A stretch of DNA of 46,727 nucleotides from Bradyrhizobium manausense (GTDB lineage Bacteria; Pseudomonadota; Alphaproteobacteria; Rhizobiales; Xanthobacteraceae). Positions 20,950 to 28,159 of the stretch are shown one piece after another. Within the stretch, counting starts at the first letter, position 1; each line of letters begins with the position of its first letter. A program made the translations under genes and the position numbers. The stretch is taken from assembly GCF_001440035.1 (NCBI RefSeq), contig NZ_LJYG01000002.1, positions 70,661 to 117,387 on the forward strand. The letters are read 5' to 3'. Below the pieces are notes generated by a model, which ran no database searches, was not told the origin of the DNA, and worked only from the letters and a program-made list of their open reading frames with translations.

Positions 20950-21951
20950 ATGGACAGACGCCAAACTCTCAAGCTGATCGGTGGTACGGCCGCATTGGCC
21001 GGTGCCGGTTTTCCAGGCTTTGCCTTTGCGCAAGCCCAACAGGAAATGGTCACGGTCGTAAAGATTGCGGGAATTCCTTGGTTCAATGCACTTGAAAAGG
21101 GAATCCAGAAGGGCGCGAAGGACTTCAGCATCAATGCCACGATGGTTGGCCCAGCGAACGTCGATCCGGCACAGCAAGTAAAGCTCCTTGAGGATCTGAT
21201 TGCCAAGAAGGTCAACGTGATCGGCTTGGTGCCGCTTGATGTCAAGGTCTGCGAACCGGTGCTAAAGCGCGCTCAGGCCGCCGGAATCAAGGTCATCACG
21301 CATGAGGGCCCGGAGCAGGAAGGCCGCGACTGGAATGTGGAATTGATCGACTCGGTTCGTTTTGGCGAGGTGCAGATGGAACGTCTCGCCAAGGACATGG
21401 GCGGCGAAGGCGACTATGTCGTCTATGTCGGAACTCTTACGACGCCGCTTCACAATAAATGGGCCGATGCAGCGATTGCCTACCAGCAAAAGAATTTTCC
21501 GAAGATGAAGCTCGTCGCTGACCGCTTTCCCGGCGCCGACGAGATCGACACGAGCCAACGCACGACGCTCGACGTGATCAAGGCTTATCCGAACCTGCGC
21601 GGCATTCTCGGCTTTGGTTCGAATGGACCGATCGGAGCCGGAAATGCCGTGCGTCAGCAACGCCTCGCCAAGAAGATCGCTGTGGTCGGCACCGTGCTGC
21701 CGAGCCAGGCGAAGTCGCTCATCGCGGATGATACGATCCGCGAAGGTTTCCTTTGGAATCCCACCGATGCGGGTTACGCCATGGTCGCGGTGGCCAAACT
21801 CGTGCTCGATGGCAAGCCAATCACGGATGGCGTCGAGGTGCCCGGCCTTGGCAAGGCAGCAGTCGACGTCGCCGGAAAACAGATCAAGGTCGACAAGATC
21901 ATGCGGATTAACAAGGAGACCATCGACGGGCTGATTGCGGGCGGGCTCTAG
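20950..21951 (+). CDS. Sugar ABC transporter substrate-binding protein (LsrB/RhaS-like)
   Basis: A 333-aa periplasmic binding protein of the Peripla_BP_4 type. The N-terminus MDRRQTLKLIGGTAALAGAG has twin arginines followed by a hydrophobic stretch, ending AFAQA, so Tat export is likely. The core VKIAGIPWFNALEKGIQKGA, AQQVKLLEDLIAKKV and GILGFGSNGPIGAG is typical of the autoinducer-2/rhamnose-binding branch. The ATG follows GGGAGGGAAC. It is the first gene of an operon with ATPase, two permeases, kinase and aldolase. A strong hairpin lies between this gene and the ATPase gene, as often seen where the binding protein must be made in excess. Confidence 0.93.
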   Translation: MDRRQTLKLIGGTAALAGAGFPGFAFAQAQQEMVTVVKIAGIPWFNALEKGIQKGAKDFSINATMVGPANVDPAQQVKLLEDLIAKKVNVIGLVPLDVKVCEPVLKRAQAAGIKVITHEGPEQEGRDWNVELIDSVRFGEVQMERLAKDMGGEGDYVVYVGTLTTPLHNKWADAAIAYQQKNFPKMKLVADRFPGADEIDTSQRTTLDVIKAYPNLRGILGFGSNGPIGAGNAVRQQRLAKKIAVVGTVLPSQAKSLIADDTIREGFLWNPTDAGYAMVAVAKLVLDGKPITDGVEVPGLGKAAVDVAGKQIKVDKIMRINKETIDGLIAGGL

Positions 21952-21979
21952 TAAACCGGCTCAGCCTCCTCATCGCGCT

Positions 21980-22007
21980 GCATTCCCGGCCTTCCGGCTG
22001 GGAATGC
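21980..22007 (+). other. Intercistronic hairpin after binding-protein gene
   Basis: GCATTCCC pairs with GGGAATGC, followed inward by a G-T wobble and GCC/GGC, closing on a TTCC loop: 12 pairs in 28 nt. No T-run follows, so full termination is unlikely. It lies between the binding-protein stop (21951) and the ATPase start (22054), where such stems protect the upstream mRNA against 3' decay. Confidence 0.7.
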
Positions 22008-22053
22008 GGTCCTTGTCGGGTGATCGCACGATCGAAGTCCTTGCAGGCGAATC

Positions 22054-23538
22054 TTGTCGACCTTTCTGGAAATGTCCGGCATATCGAAACGTTTTGGCGG
22101 CGTTCACGCGCTCCGCAACGTCGATTTGACTCTGGAGGCTGGCGAGGTGCATTGCCTGGTCGGTGAAAACGGCTCGGGCAAGTCCACTCTGATCAAGATT
22201 ATTTCGGGCGTCGAGGCAGCGGAGCCTGGCGGCCGAATTGCAATTTGTGGGAAGGAATATCCCAATCTAAACCCGGTCTACTCTACGCATTGCGGCATTC
22301 AGGTCATCTACCAGGATCTTTCGCTGTTTCCCAACCTCACCGTCGCCGAGAATATTGCGATGGCGCATCATCTTGGCGGCCTTCATTCGGTCGACTGGGT
22401 CTCAATTCGCGCTACCGCGAAGGCGACAATGGCAAAGATCGGCGTTGAGTTCGATCCGGACGCAAAAGTCGCTGAGCTCAGCATTGCCGGACGCCAGCTG
22501 GTAGCGATATGCCGAGCATTGGCTGCGGACGCCAAACTCCTGATCATGGACGAGCCGACGGCGTCGTTGACCCGCCACGAGGTGAACACCCTCATCAAGC
22601 TTGTGAGCGAGTTGAAGCGTGCTGGCATTTGCGTCGTTTTCGTCAGCCACCGTCTTGATGAGGTACTTGAAATCGCCGAACGCGTGACCGTACTGCGGGA
22701 CGGCGCCAAAGTCGGTACTTTTGCAGCAGACACAATTAACGGGCGGAAACTCAGCCAGCTGATGACCGGTAAGTCATTCGAGTATCAGGTACAGGCGCCT
22801 GAGCTTGCCGCCGGCCCGATTGTTCTGGAAGTCAAGGGCCTGGGACGCGAAGGTGAGTACGAGGACGTCAGCTTGCAGTTGCGCGCAGGGGAAGTGGTGG
22901 GTCTGACCGGTCTCCTCGGCTCCGGCCGCACCGAACTCGCACTGTCGCTGTTTGGCATGAAACCGCCCGATCGCGGCACCATCGCGCTCGATGGCCGTCC
23001 GGTCGCGCTCCGTACAAATGCAGATGCGATCGATCGAGGGATCGCCTATGTATCCGAGGATAGGCTCGCCCTTGGTCTCATCCTGAATCAATCCGTCACG
23101 GCCAACGTCACGCTCACGGTACTGGAACGTCTGGCCGGCGCATTCGGCCTGATTGCCGCGCGCGCGCGACGGACCCACGTCGCTCGGTGGGTCGCTGAAC
23201 TCGGGATCAAGGTCTCCAACCCGGCCAACGCGGTGAAGACGCTCTCCGGAGGCAATCAGCAGCGGGTCGTGCTCGCCAAATGGATGGCAACCAACCCGCG
23301 AGTGCTTATCCTCGATAGCCCCACCGTGGGCGTCGACATCAGCGCGAAGGACGGAATTTACGAAATCATCCGGCGGTTAGCCCGCGACGGCGTAGCGGTG
23401 CTGATGATATCGGACGAAATTCCCGAGGTCCTTTATCATAGTCATCGCGTTCTGGTGATGCGGGAAGGTCGTTTGACAACTGACGTGGCTGCCGCAGCCA
23501 CTTCCGAAGATGCGCTTCGGCAGGCCGTCAATGCCTAA
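22054..23538 (+). CDS. Sugar ABC transporter ATP-binding protein, dual module (LsrA/RbsA-like)
   Basis: A 494-aa protein with two ABC modules. Module 1 has Walker A GENGSGKS, signature LSIAGRQLV and Walker B LLIMDEPTASL. Module 2 has the degenerate Walker A LLGSGRTEL typical of RbsA-type proteins, a good signature LSGGNQQRV and Walker B VLILDSPTVGVD, where D-S-P replaces D-E-P. The start is TTG at 22054 or the ATG 6 codons later (MSGISKRFGG); ribosome sites are weak for both. The stop codon overlaps the start of the first permease gene (ATGCCTAA). It powers sugar import. Confidence 0.93.
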   Translation: MSTFLEMSGISKRFGGVHALRNVDLTLEAGEVHCLVGENGSGKSTLIKIISGVEAAEPGGRIAICGKEYPNLNPVYSTHCGIQVIYQDLSLFPNLTVAENIAMAHHLGGLHSVDWVSIRATAKATMAKIGVEFDPDAKVAELSIAGRQLVAICRALAADAKLLIMDEPTASLTRHEVNTLIKLVSELKRAGICVVFVSHRLDEVLEIAERVTVLRDGAKVGTFAADTINGRKLSQLMTGKSFEYQVQAPELAAGPIVLEVKGLGREGEYEDVSLQLRAGEVVGLTGLLGSGRTELALSLFGMKPPDRGTIALDGRPVALRTNADAIDRGIAYVSEDRLALGLILNQSVTANVTLTVLERLAGAFGLIAARARRTHVARWVAELGIKVSNPANAVKTLSGGNQQRVVLAKWMATNPRVLILDSPTVGVDISAKDGIYEIIRRLARDGVAVLMISDEIPEVLYHSHRVLVMREGRLTTDVAAAATSEDALRQAVNA

Positions 23539-24535
23539 AGCGCACGTTGCATCATTCGGCAGGTTTCGTCGCAGCCACGAATTCTGGCTGCTGCTGGTAA
23601 TCCTCGGGCTCTGCGCCGGCTTGGGCTTTGCGAATGCACAATTCCTGACCCTTCAAAATCTCTTTGATCTGCTGACCTCCTACGCATTCGTCGGCATCCT
23701 GGCGCTGGGGCTGCTGGTCGTGCTGATCGCCGGCGGAATTGACATCTCATTCACCGCGACCGCGTCGGTCGCGCAATATGTTACCCTCTCGCTCGCCAAT
23801 GCGTACGGAGCGAACTGGATCAGCGTCTTCGCCATCGCGATTGGGATCGGAGGTGCGCTCGGCGCCCTCAACGCGGTCTTCATCCAGAAGCTTCGCATTC
23901 CATCGATCATCGTTTCGATCGCAACGCTGAACATTTTTTACGGGCTTCTGATCTTTTTTACCGGCGGCAAATATATCTATTCGCTGCCCGACTGGTTCGC
24001 GACCGGAATATTCTGGTTCGAATTCGAATGGGGCAAGGATAGCTCCTACGGTGTCAACCTGCAGATTCTCGCGCTGGCACTGGCATTTCTCGTCACATGG
24101 CTCCTGCTGAACCGAACCAATATCGGCCGGCAGATCTATGCCATGGGAGGCAATGCCGATGCCGCGCAGCGGCTCGGCTTCCACGTTTTCGGCCTCAACA
24201 TACTGGTCTATGGCTACATGGGTGTCATGGCCGGAATCGCCTCTCTGATCCAGGCACAACTCGCTCAGTCCGTTGCCCCGACAGTGCTGGTCGGCAAGGA
24301 ACTCGATGTCGTCGCCGCCGTGGTGCTCGGCGGTGCCAGCTTGATGGGCGGCGTTGGCACCGTTCTTGGCACGTTCTTGGGCCTGACGCTGCTCGCAGTG
24401 CTGCAAAATGGAATCATCTTGCTGGGCGTTTCGTCGTACTGGTCACCGTTTTTCGTCGGCTTGGTGATTCTTATTTCGGTCTCAGCGACCGCCTGGTCGC
24501 AGCGAGAGCGGCGAACCCGGAGTGCGCGCGCATGA
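23531..24535 (+). CDS. Sugar ABC transporter permease (LsrC/RbsC-like)
   Basis: A 334-aa BPD_transp_2 family permease with eight to ten hydrophobic segments. GLLVVLIAGGIDISF and GGNADAAQRLGF are family-typical, and the C-terminal VVAAVVLGGASLMGG is conserved. The ATG at 23531 lies inside the last codons of the ATPase gene. The stop overlaps the next permease start as ATGA. Heteromeric permease pairs like this one occur in LsrCD and rhamnose transporters. Confidence 0.93.
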   Translation: MPKAHVASFGRFRRSHEFWLLLVILGLCAGLGFANAQFLTLQNLFDLLTSYAFVGILALGLLVVLIAGGIDISFTATASVAQYVTLSLANAYGANWISVFAIAIGIGGALGALNAVFIQKLRIPSIIVSIATLNIFYGLLIFFTGGKYIYSLPDWFATGIFWFEFEWGKDSSYGVNLQILALALAFLVTWLLLNRTNIGRQIYAMGGNADAAQRLGFHVFGLNILVYGYMGVMAGIASLIQAQLAQSVAPTVLVGKELDVVAAVVLGGASLMGGVGTVLGTFLGLTLLAVLQNGIILLGVSSYWSPFFVGLVILISVSATAWSQRERRTRSARA

Positions 24536-25530
24536 GCAACGCGTCACTTCGCCGGCGTATGGTCGGCCTCGCTGGTAGCGGTACGGTCGGCACCCTCCTC
24601 TTGCTGTTACTCGCGCTGTGGGTGGTGTTCGCGATCACGATTGGCGACCGGTTCTTCTCGGCCAACACGCTGCAATCCATGGCTTTCCAGATGCCGGAAC
24701 TCGGCATCCTTTCACTTGCAATGATGCTGGCCTTGCTGTCGGGAGGACTCAACCTTTCCATCATCGCAACGGCCAATCTGTCCGGACTGACCATTGCCTT
24801 CCTGCTGACGCGCTACATCCCTGGGAGTCAGGGTATTGCCTGGGTCGGCATTCAGGCACTGGCGATCGCCGCAGGATTTGCGGTGGCCGCATTGGTCGGC
24901 CTTCTTAATGGTTTTGTCATCGCGTATCTCGGCGTTTCGCCGATCCTGGCCACGCTCGGCACGATGACGCTCTGCAAGGGCGTCGCGATCGGCCTGTCGC
25001 GTGGTAACGTCGTCTCCGGATTTCCGGATCCGATCGTATTTATCGGAAATGGAACGGTTTTCGGGGTGCCCTTTGCTCTGATCATACTTGCGTTCTGTGC
25101 CTTCCCCATCGCGCTCATGCTGAACGCGACCCCGTTCGGGGCAAAGGTCTACATGATTGGCTCGAACGAGCAAGCGACTCGCTACTCCGGCGTCAACACC
25201 CGCGCCGTCCTTCTCAAACTCTATGTCTTGTCCAGCCTACTCGCGGGCGTGGCAGCGGTGGTCATGTTGGCACGCTTCAACTCGGCCAACGCAGCATACG
25301 GCGAGAGCTATCTTCTGGTCACCATACTTGCGGCTGTCCTCGGTGGGATCGATCCGTTTGGTGGCTTCGGAAAAGTCGGTGGGCTAATGCTCGCGCTGAT
25401 CATCCTTCAGGTGATCTCCTCGGCATTCAACCTTCTGAACCTCAGCCAATTCCTCACGCTAGCGATCTGGGGGGGTATTTTGATTGTCGTCGCGGCGGTT
25501 CCTCATTTCGCCGGAAAAATGCTGCGATAG
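24532..25530 (+). CDS. Sugar ABC transporter permease (LsrD/RbsC-like), second subunit
   Basis: A 332-aa BPD_transp_2 permease. The N-terminus starts MSNASLRRRMVGLAGS. SLAMMLALLSGGLNLS, LLNGFVIAYLGVSPILATLGTMTL and IGSNEQATRYSGVN are the conserved blocks. It overlaps the first permease by 4 bp (ATGA). The kinase gene starts 6 bp after its stop. An open frame upstream (from 24097) is a shadow of the preceding gene. Confidence 0.93.
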   Translation: MSNASLRRRMVGLAGSGTVGTLLLLLLALWVVFAITIGDRFFSANTLQSMAFQMPELGILSLAMMLALLSGGLNLSIIATANLSGLTIAFLLTRYIPGSQGIAWVGIQALAIAAGFAVAALVGLLNGFVIAYLGVSPILATLGTMTLCKGVAIGLSRGNVVSGFPDPIVFIGNGTVFGVPFALIILAFCAFPIALMLNATPFGAKVYMIGSNEQATRYSGVNTRAVLLKLYVLSSLLAGVAAVVMLARFNSANAAYGESYLLVTILAAVLGGIDPFGGFGKVGGLMLALIILQVISSAFNLLNLSQFLTLAIWGGILIVVAAVPHFAGKMLR

Positions 25531-25536
25531 CGAACG

Positions 25537-26955
25537 ATGATGGGCCCTGTCGTCTCGACCAACATCGCGGTTCTCGACATTGGCAAGACCAGTCTCAAGC
25601 TGCTAGTGGCCAGTGAGGAGGGGTGGCCGCTCGAGGCACATGCGATCCCTAATGTGCCGATGACTCAGGGTTCGTACCTCGCCTATGATCTGACTGGGCT
25701 GGAAGATTGGCTTCTTGATACTCTTGCCGTCGTCTCGCAACGCCATGCTATCGGCGCCGTGATCGTAGCAGCGCATGGATGCGGCGCGGTTCTCGTCGAC
25801 GGTGATATGCCAGTGCTGCCGATGATGGACTATGATGCCGTCTCTCCGCCGGAAATCGATCAAGCCTATGCTCGGATCGCGCCCGGCTACAATGAGGTGT
25901 TTTGCGGAATCAGAGGCGCAATGCGGCTCGGAAAGCAGCTGCTGTGGCAGGAAAGCGCATTTCCGGCCGAATTCGCCTGCGCAAAACACTATCTGACCAC
26001 CGCTCAGTTTTTCGCCTTGCGACTTGGCGGACGCGCGGCCAGTGAAATCTCGCAGCTCGCGGCTCAGAGTCATATCTGGGACCTCGTCCACCATCAGCCT
26101 TCTTCTCTGATGCGCAGCCGCGGCTGGAGCCACTTGCTGCCAGAACTCATACCCGCCGGTGCTGTGCTAGGGACGGTTTCGGAGTCCGTAGCCAAGCGCA
26201 CCGGCTTGGCTCGATCGACCGAAATCCTCTGCGGCGTGCATGATTCCAATGCCAACCTGTTTCGCTACAAGGCCGCCGGAATGGCCGATGCCTCGATCCT
26301 ATCGACCGGGACCTGGATGATCGGGTTTCAGCGCGGCCTCCCCTTGGACAAGCTCGATGGCGCGCGCGCGATGGTTCTCAATATAGATGTCGATGGTGAG
26401 AACGCACCTTCGACATTGATCGCGACTGGCCGTGAATACGACCTGATCCGCGGAAAAGACTGTGCTGTCGACGCAGCCGTTCTCGCCGCGTTGCCCACCC
26501 TGCTGTCGAGGGGCACCCTCGCGCTCCCCTCCTTCATCGACGATGACGGATTGTTTCCGGGTGCCGCTAACCGCGGACAGGTCATCGGCCCACCTCCCGA
26601 AACGCCTGCCGAACGGCAGGCCTTGGCCGTGCTCTATGCGGCGTTCAGCGCAAACCGCTGCCTTGATGCGCTTGAGAGCTCGAGACGCATCATCATCGAT
26701 GGGGGCTTTGCCGCAAACTGGCCCTTCGCCCGCTGCCTTGCGACCTTGCGTCCCTCGCAGAGCGTCTGGGTGAGTCAATCCCCGCATGGAACGGCGCTTG
26801 GCGCCGCGCTGCTGTGGCGCAGATTCTCGCGTACTCTTCCGGTTAAGAGCGTGGTACTTAACGCCGTCGCATCGCTCAGCAGCGATGGGGTCGACCCGCG
26901 TGACCTTTCCGCTGCCTATCAATCCTGGATCGCTTTCTCGGAGGCTGCTTCATGA
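25537..26955 (+). CDS. FGGY family carbohydrate kinase (rhamnulokinase/L-fuculokinase-like)
   Basis: A 472-aa sugar kinase of the FGGY type. The N-terminal phosphate-binding motif is VLDIGKTSLKLLV. The C-terminal ATP-site motifs are LSTGTWMI and IDGGFAANWPFAR, and the HDSNANL region probably contains the catalytic Asp. DIGKT in place of DxGTT resembles the rhizobial RhaK branch. It starts 6 bp after the second permease gene and overlaps the aldolase gene by 4 bp (ATGA), so phosphorylation and cleavage are linked. The product would be a ketose 1-phosphate for the aldolase. Confidence 0.9.
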   Translation: MMGPVVSTNIAVLDIGKTSLKLLVASEEGWPLEAHAIPNVPMTQGSYLAYDLTGLEDWLLDTLAVVSQRHAIGAVIVAAHGCGAVLVDGDMPVLPMMDYDAVSPPEIDQAYARIAPGYNEVFCGIRGAMRLGKQLLWQESAFPAEFACAKHYLTTAQFFALRLGGRAASEISQLAAQSHIWDLVHHQPSSLMRSRGWSHLLPELIPAGAVLGTVSESVAKRTGLARSTEILCGVHDSNANLFRYKAAGMADASILSTGTWMIGFQRGLPLDKLDGARAMVLNIDVDGENAPSTLIATGREYDLIRGKDCAVDAAVLAALPTLLSRGTLALPSFIDDDGLFPGAANRGQVIGPPPETPAERQALAVLYAAFSANRCLDALESSRRIIIDGGFAANWPFARCLATLRPSQSVWVSQSPHGTALGAALLWRRFSRTLPVKSVVLNAVASLSSDGVDPRDLSAAYQSWIAFSEAAS

Positions 26956-27665
26956 CAGACCCTAACCATTTCGATCTCCGTCAAGGCATCGTCGATACCT
27001 GCAGGCAGATGAACCGGAACGGTCTCAATCAGGGTACATCGGGCAATCTTTCGCACCGTATTCCAAACGGGATGCTGATCACGCCTACCAGTCTGCCCTA
27101 TGATCGGATGCAGCCGGAGGATATTGTTGCGATGGATTTTGCCGCGAACTACCAGGGCAACCATCGGCCTTCCTCCGAGTGGCGCTTTCACCGCGATATT
27201 CTGCGAGCACGTGATGACGTCAACGTCGTGCTCCATACGCATTCCACCTTCAGTACAACGCTCGCCATTCACGAGCGTGGCATCCCCTGCTTTCACTATA
27301 TGGTCGCAGTTGCGGGTGGCAACGATATCCGCTGCGCGCCCTATGCCTGTTTTGGTACGCAAGCACTATCGGACTACGCCCTCAAGGCGCTCGAAGATCG
27401 GAACGCCTGCCTGCTTGGCCATCACGGCTTGCTGGTGACGGCCCAGACGTTTGAAAAGGCTCTCTGGCTCGCCATGGAAGTAGAGACGCTGGCAAAGATG
27501 TATGTCCATGCGTTGGCTATCGGCGAGCCGCCGCGCCTCAGCGACGCTGAAATGGCGCAGGTACATGAGCAGATGAAACGCATGAGATACGGCCAAGCGC
27601 CTGATCTTGACGGCGTCGGCGATGTTCCGCGCGCATCACCTGAGCCGAAAGGAGCAGCACACTGA
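26952..27665 (+). CDS. Class II aldolase (L-fuculose-phosphate aldolase/AraD family)
   Basis: A 237-aa zinc aldolase/epimerase. Four residues fall at the FucA spacing: Glu76 (SSEW), His95 and His97 (HTHS) and His158 (GHHG). These match FucA Glu73, His92, His94 and His155 with a constant offset of three. GTSGNLSHRI is the phosphate-binding loop. The expected reaction is cleavage of a ketose 1-phosphate to dihydroxyacetone phosphate and an aldehyde. An L-ribulose-5-phosphate 4-epimerase role (AraD) is the main alternative. It is the last gene of the operon. No sugar isomerase is encoded, so the imported sugar may already be a ketose or be converted by enzymes elsewhere. Confidence 0.9.
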   Translation: MTDPNHFDLRQGIVDTCRQMNRNGLNQGTSGNLSHRIPNGMLITPTSLPYDRMQPEDIVAMDFAANYQGNHRPSSEWRFHRDILRARDDVNVVLHTHSTFSTTLAIHERGIPCFHYMVAVAGGNDIRCAPYACFGTQALSDYALKALEDRNACLLGHHGLLVTAQTFEKALWLAMEVETLAKMYVHALAIGEPPRLSDAEMAQVHEQMKRMRYGQAPDLDGVGDVPRASPEPKGAAH

Positions 27666-27781
27666 TGGTGGATGCGATGGACAACTGCCATAGAGCTTTC
27701 CGCTTGGGAACTCGGCGATGTACGAGAACTCAGCATCGGGGGTTCGAGTCCTTGGAGGGCTACCTAAACGGTGATCTCTCC

Positions 27782-27819
27782 GATCGTCGCGGAACCAGGT
27801 GCGAATCCTGTGGACGATC
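27782..27819 (+). other. Hairpin resembling a tRNA T-arm/acceptor mini-helix
   Basis: GATCGTC (27782-27788) pairs with GACGATC (27813-27819), enclosing CAGG/CCTG with the loop TGCGAAT. The loop and closing pairs resemble a tRNA T-arm, but no D-arm, anticodon arm or standard acceptor pairing exists. It may be tRNA debris, a transcript-end hairpin of the sugar operon, or chance. Confidence 0.25.
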
Positions 27820-27903
27820 AATCCCGCCCACGTGTCAGTCCTGGAGCCGTTGCAGATCTTTGTCGCGATCTCAGTGGCGCGGCGCTGTATCGTGCGCGGC
27901 ATC

Positions 27904-28032
27904 TCACAAGAGCGGGACGTGATAGATCTCGTCCGGTGTCTTGAACGAAATCGTGAACAGCCAGTGGACCGGTAACAAGAGCTGCACGGTCACGATGCCG
28001 ACCCTTAGATAGCGGACGCCGAGAATGCGCAC
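27904..28032 (-). pseudogene. N-terminal remnant of a MalG-type carbohydrate ABC permease
   Basis: A GTG-started frame of 42 codons reads VRILGVRYLRVGIVTVQLL, then LPVHWLFTISFKTPDEIYHVPLL and stop. The first membrane span followed by a tryptophan-containing turn and SFKTPDEI is the hallmark start of MalG-family permeases, which are normally about 280 aa. The stop codon truncates it right after the motif. Directly upstream on the same strand, another frame (EFGEPLWWRPVLVGG) may be further debris. It is unrelated to the neighbouring LsrC/D-type permeases. Confidence 0.6.
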
Positions 28033-28159
28033 TTTGCTGGCTGGAAGCCCTGCCCATCCTCATCGCGCGCGAAGAATAAATGCTCGGACAACGCGAAGAC
28101 GCCGCCAACCAGCACTGGCCGCCACCAAAGCGGCTCGCCAAATTCGGAACCGATTGGAT

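Larger units (their letters stand above)
27666..28159. other. Gene-poor junction with gene debris
   Basis: A 494-bp stretch between the aldolase and the phospholipase D gene. It contains a 42-codon ABC permease remnant on the minus strand (27904-28032). It also has two sequences resembling tRNA T-loops: GGTTCGAGTCC at 27741-27751 and GGTGCGAATCC at 27798-27808. No full tRNA fold can be drawn. Nothing else is supported. Confidence 0.5.

Noticed and set aside
27660..27760. tRNA gene around the GGTTCGAGTCC sequence
   Set aside because: No matching acceptor 5' strand, D-arm or anticodon arm can be folded, and the T-stem itself has mismatches.
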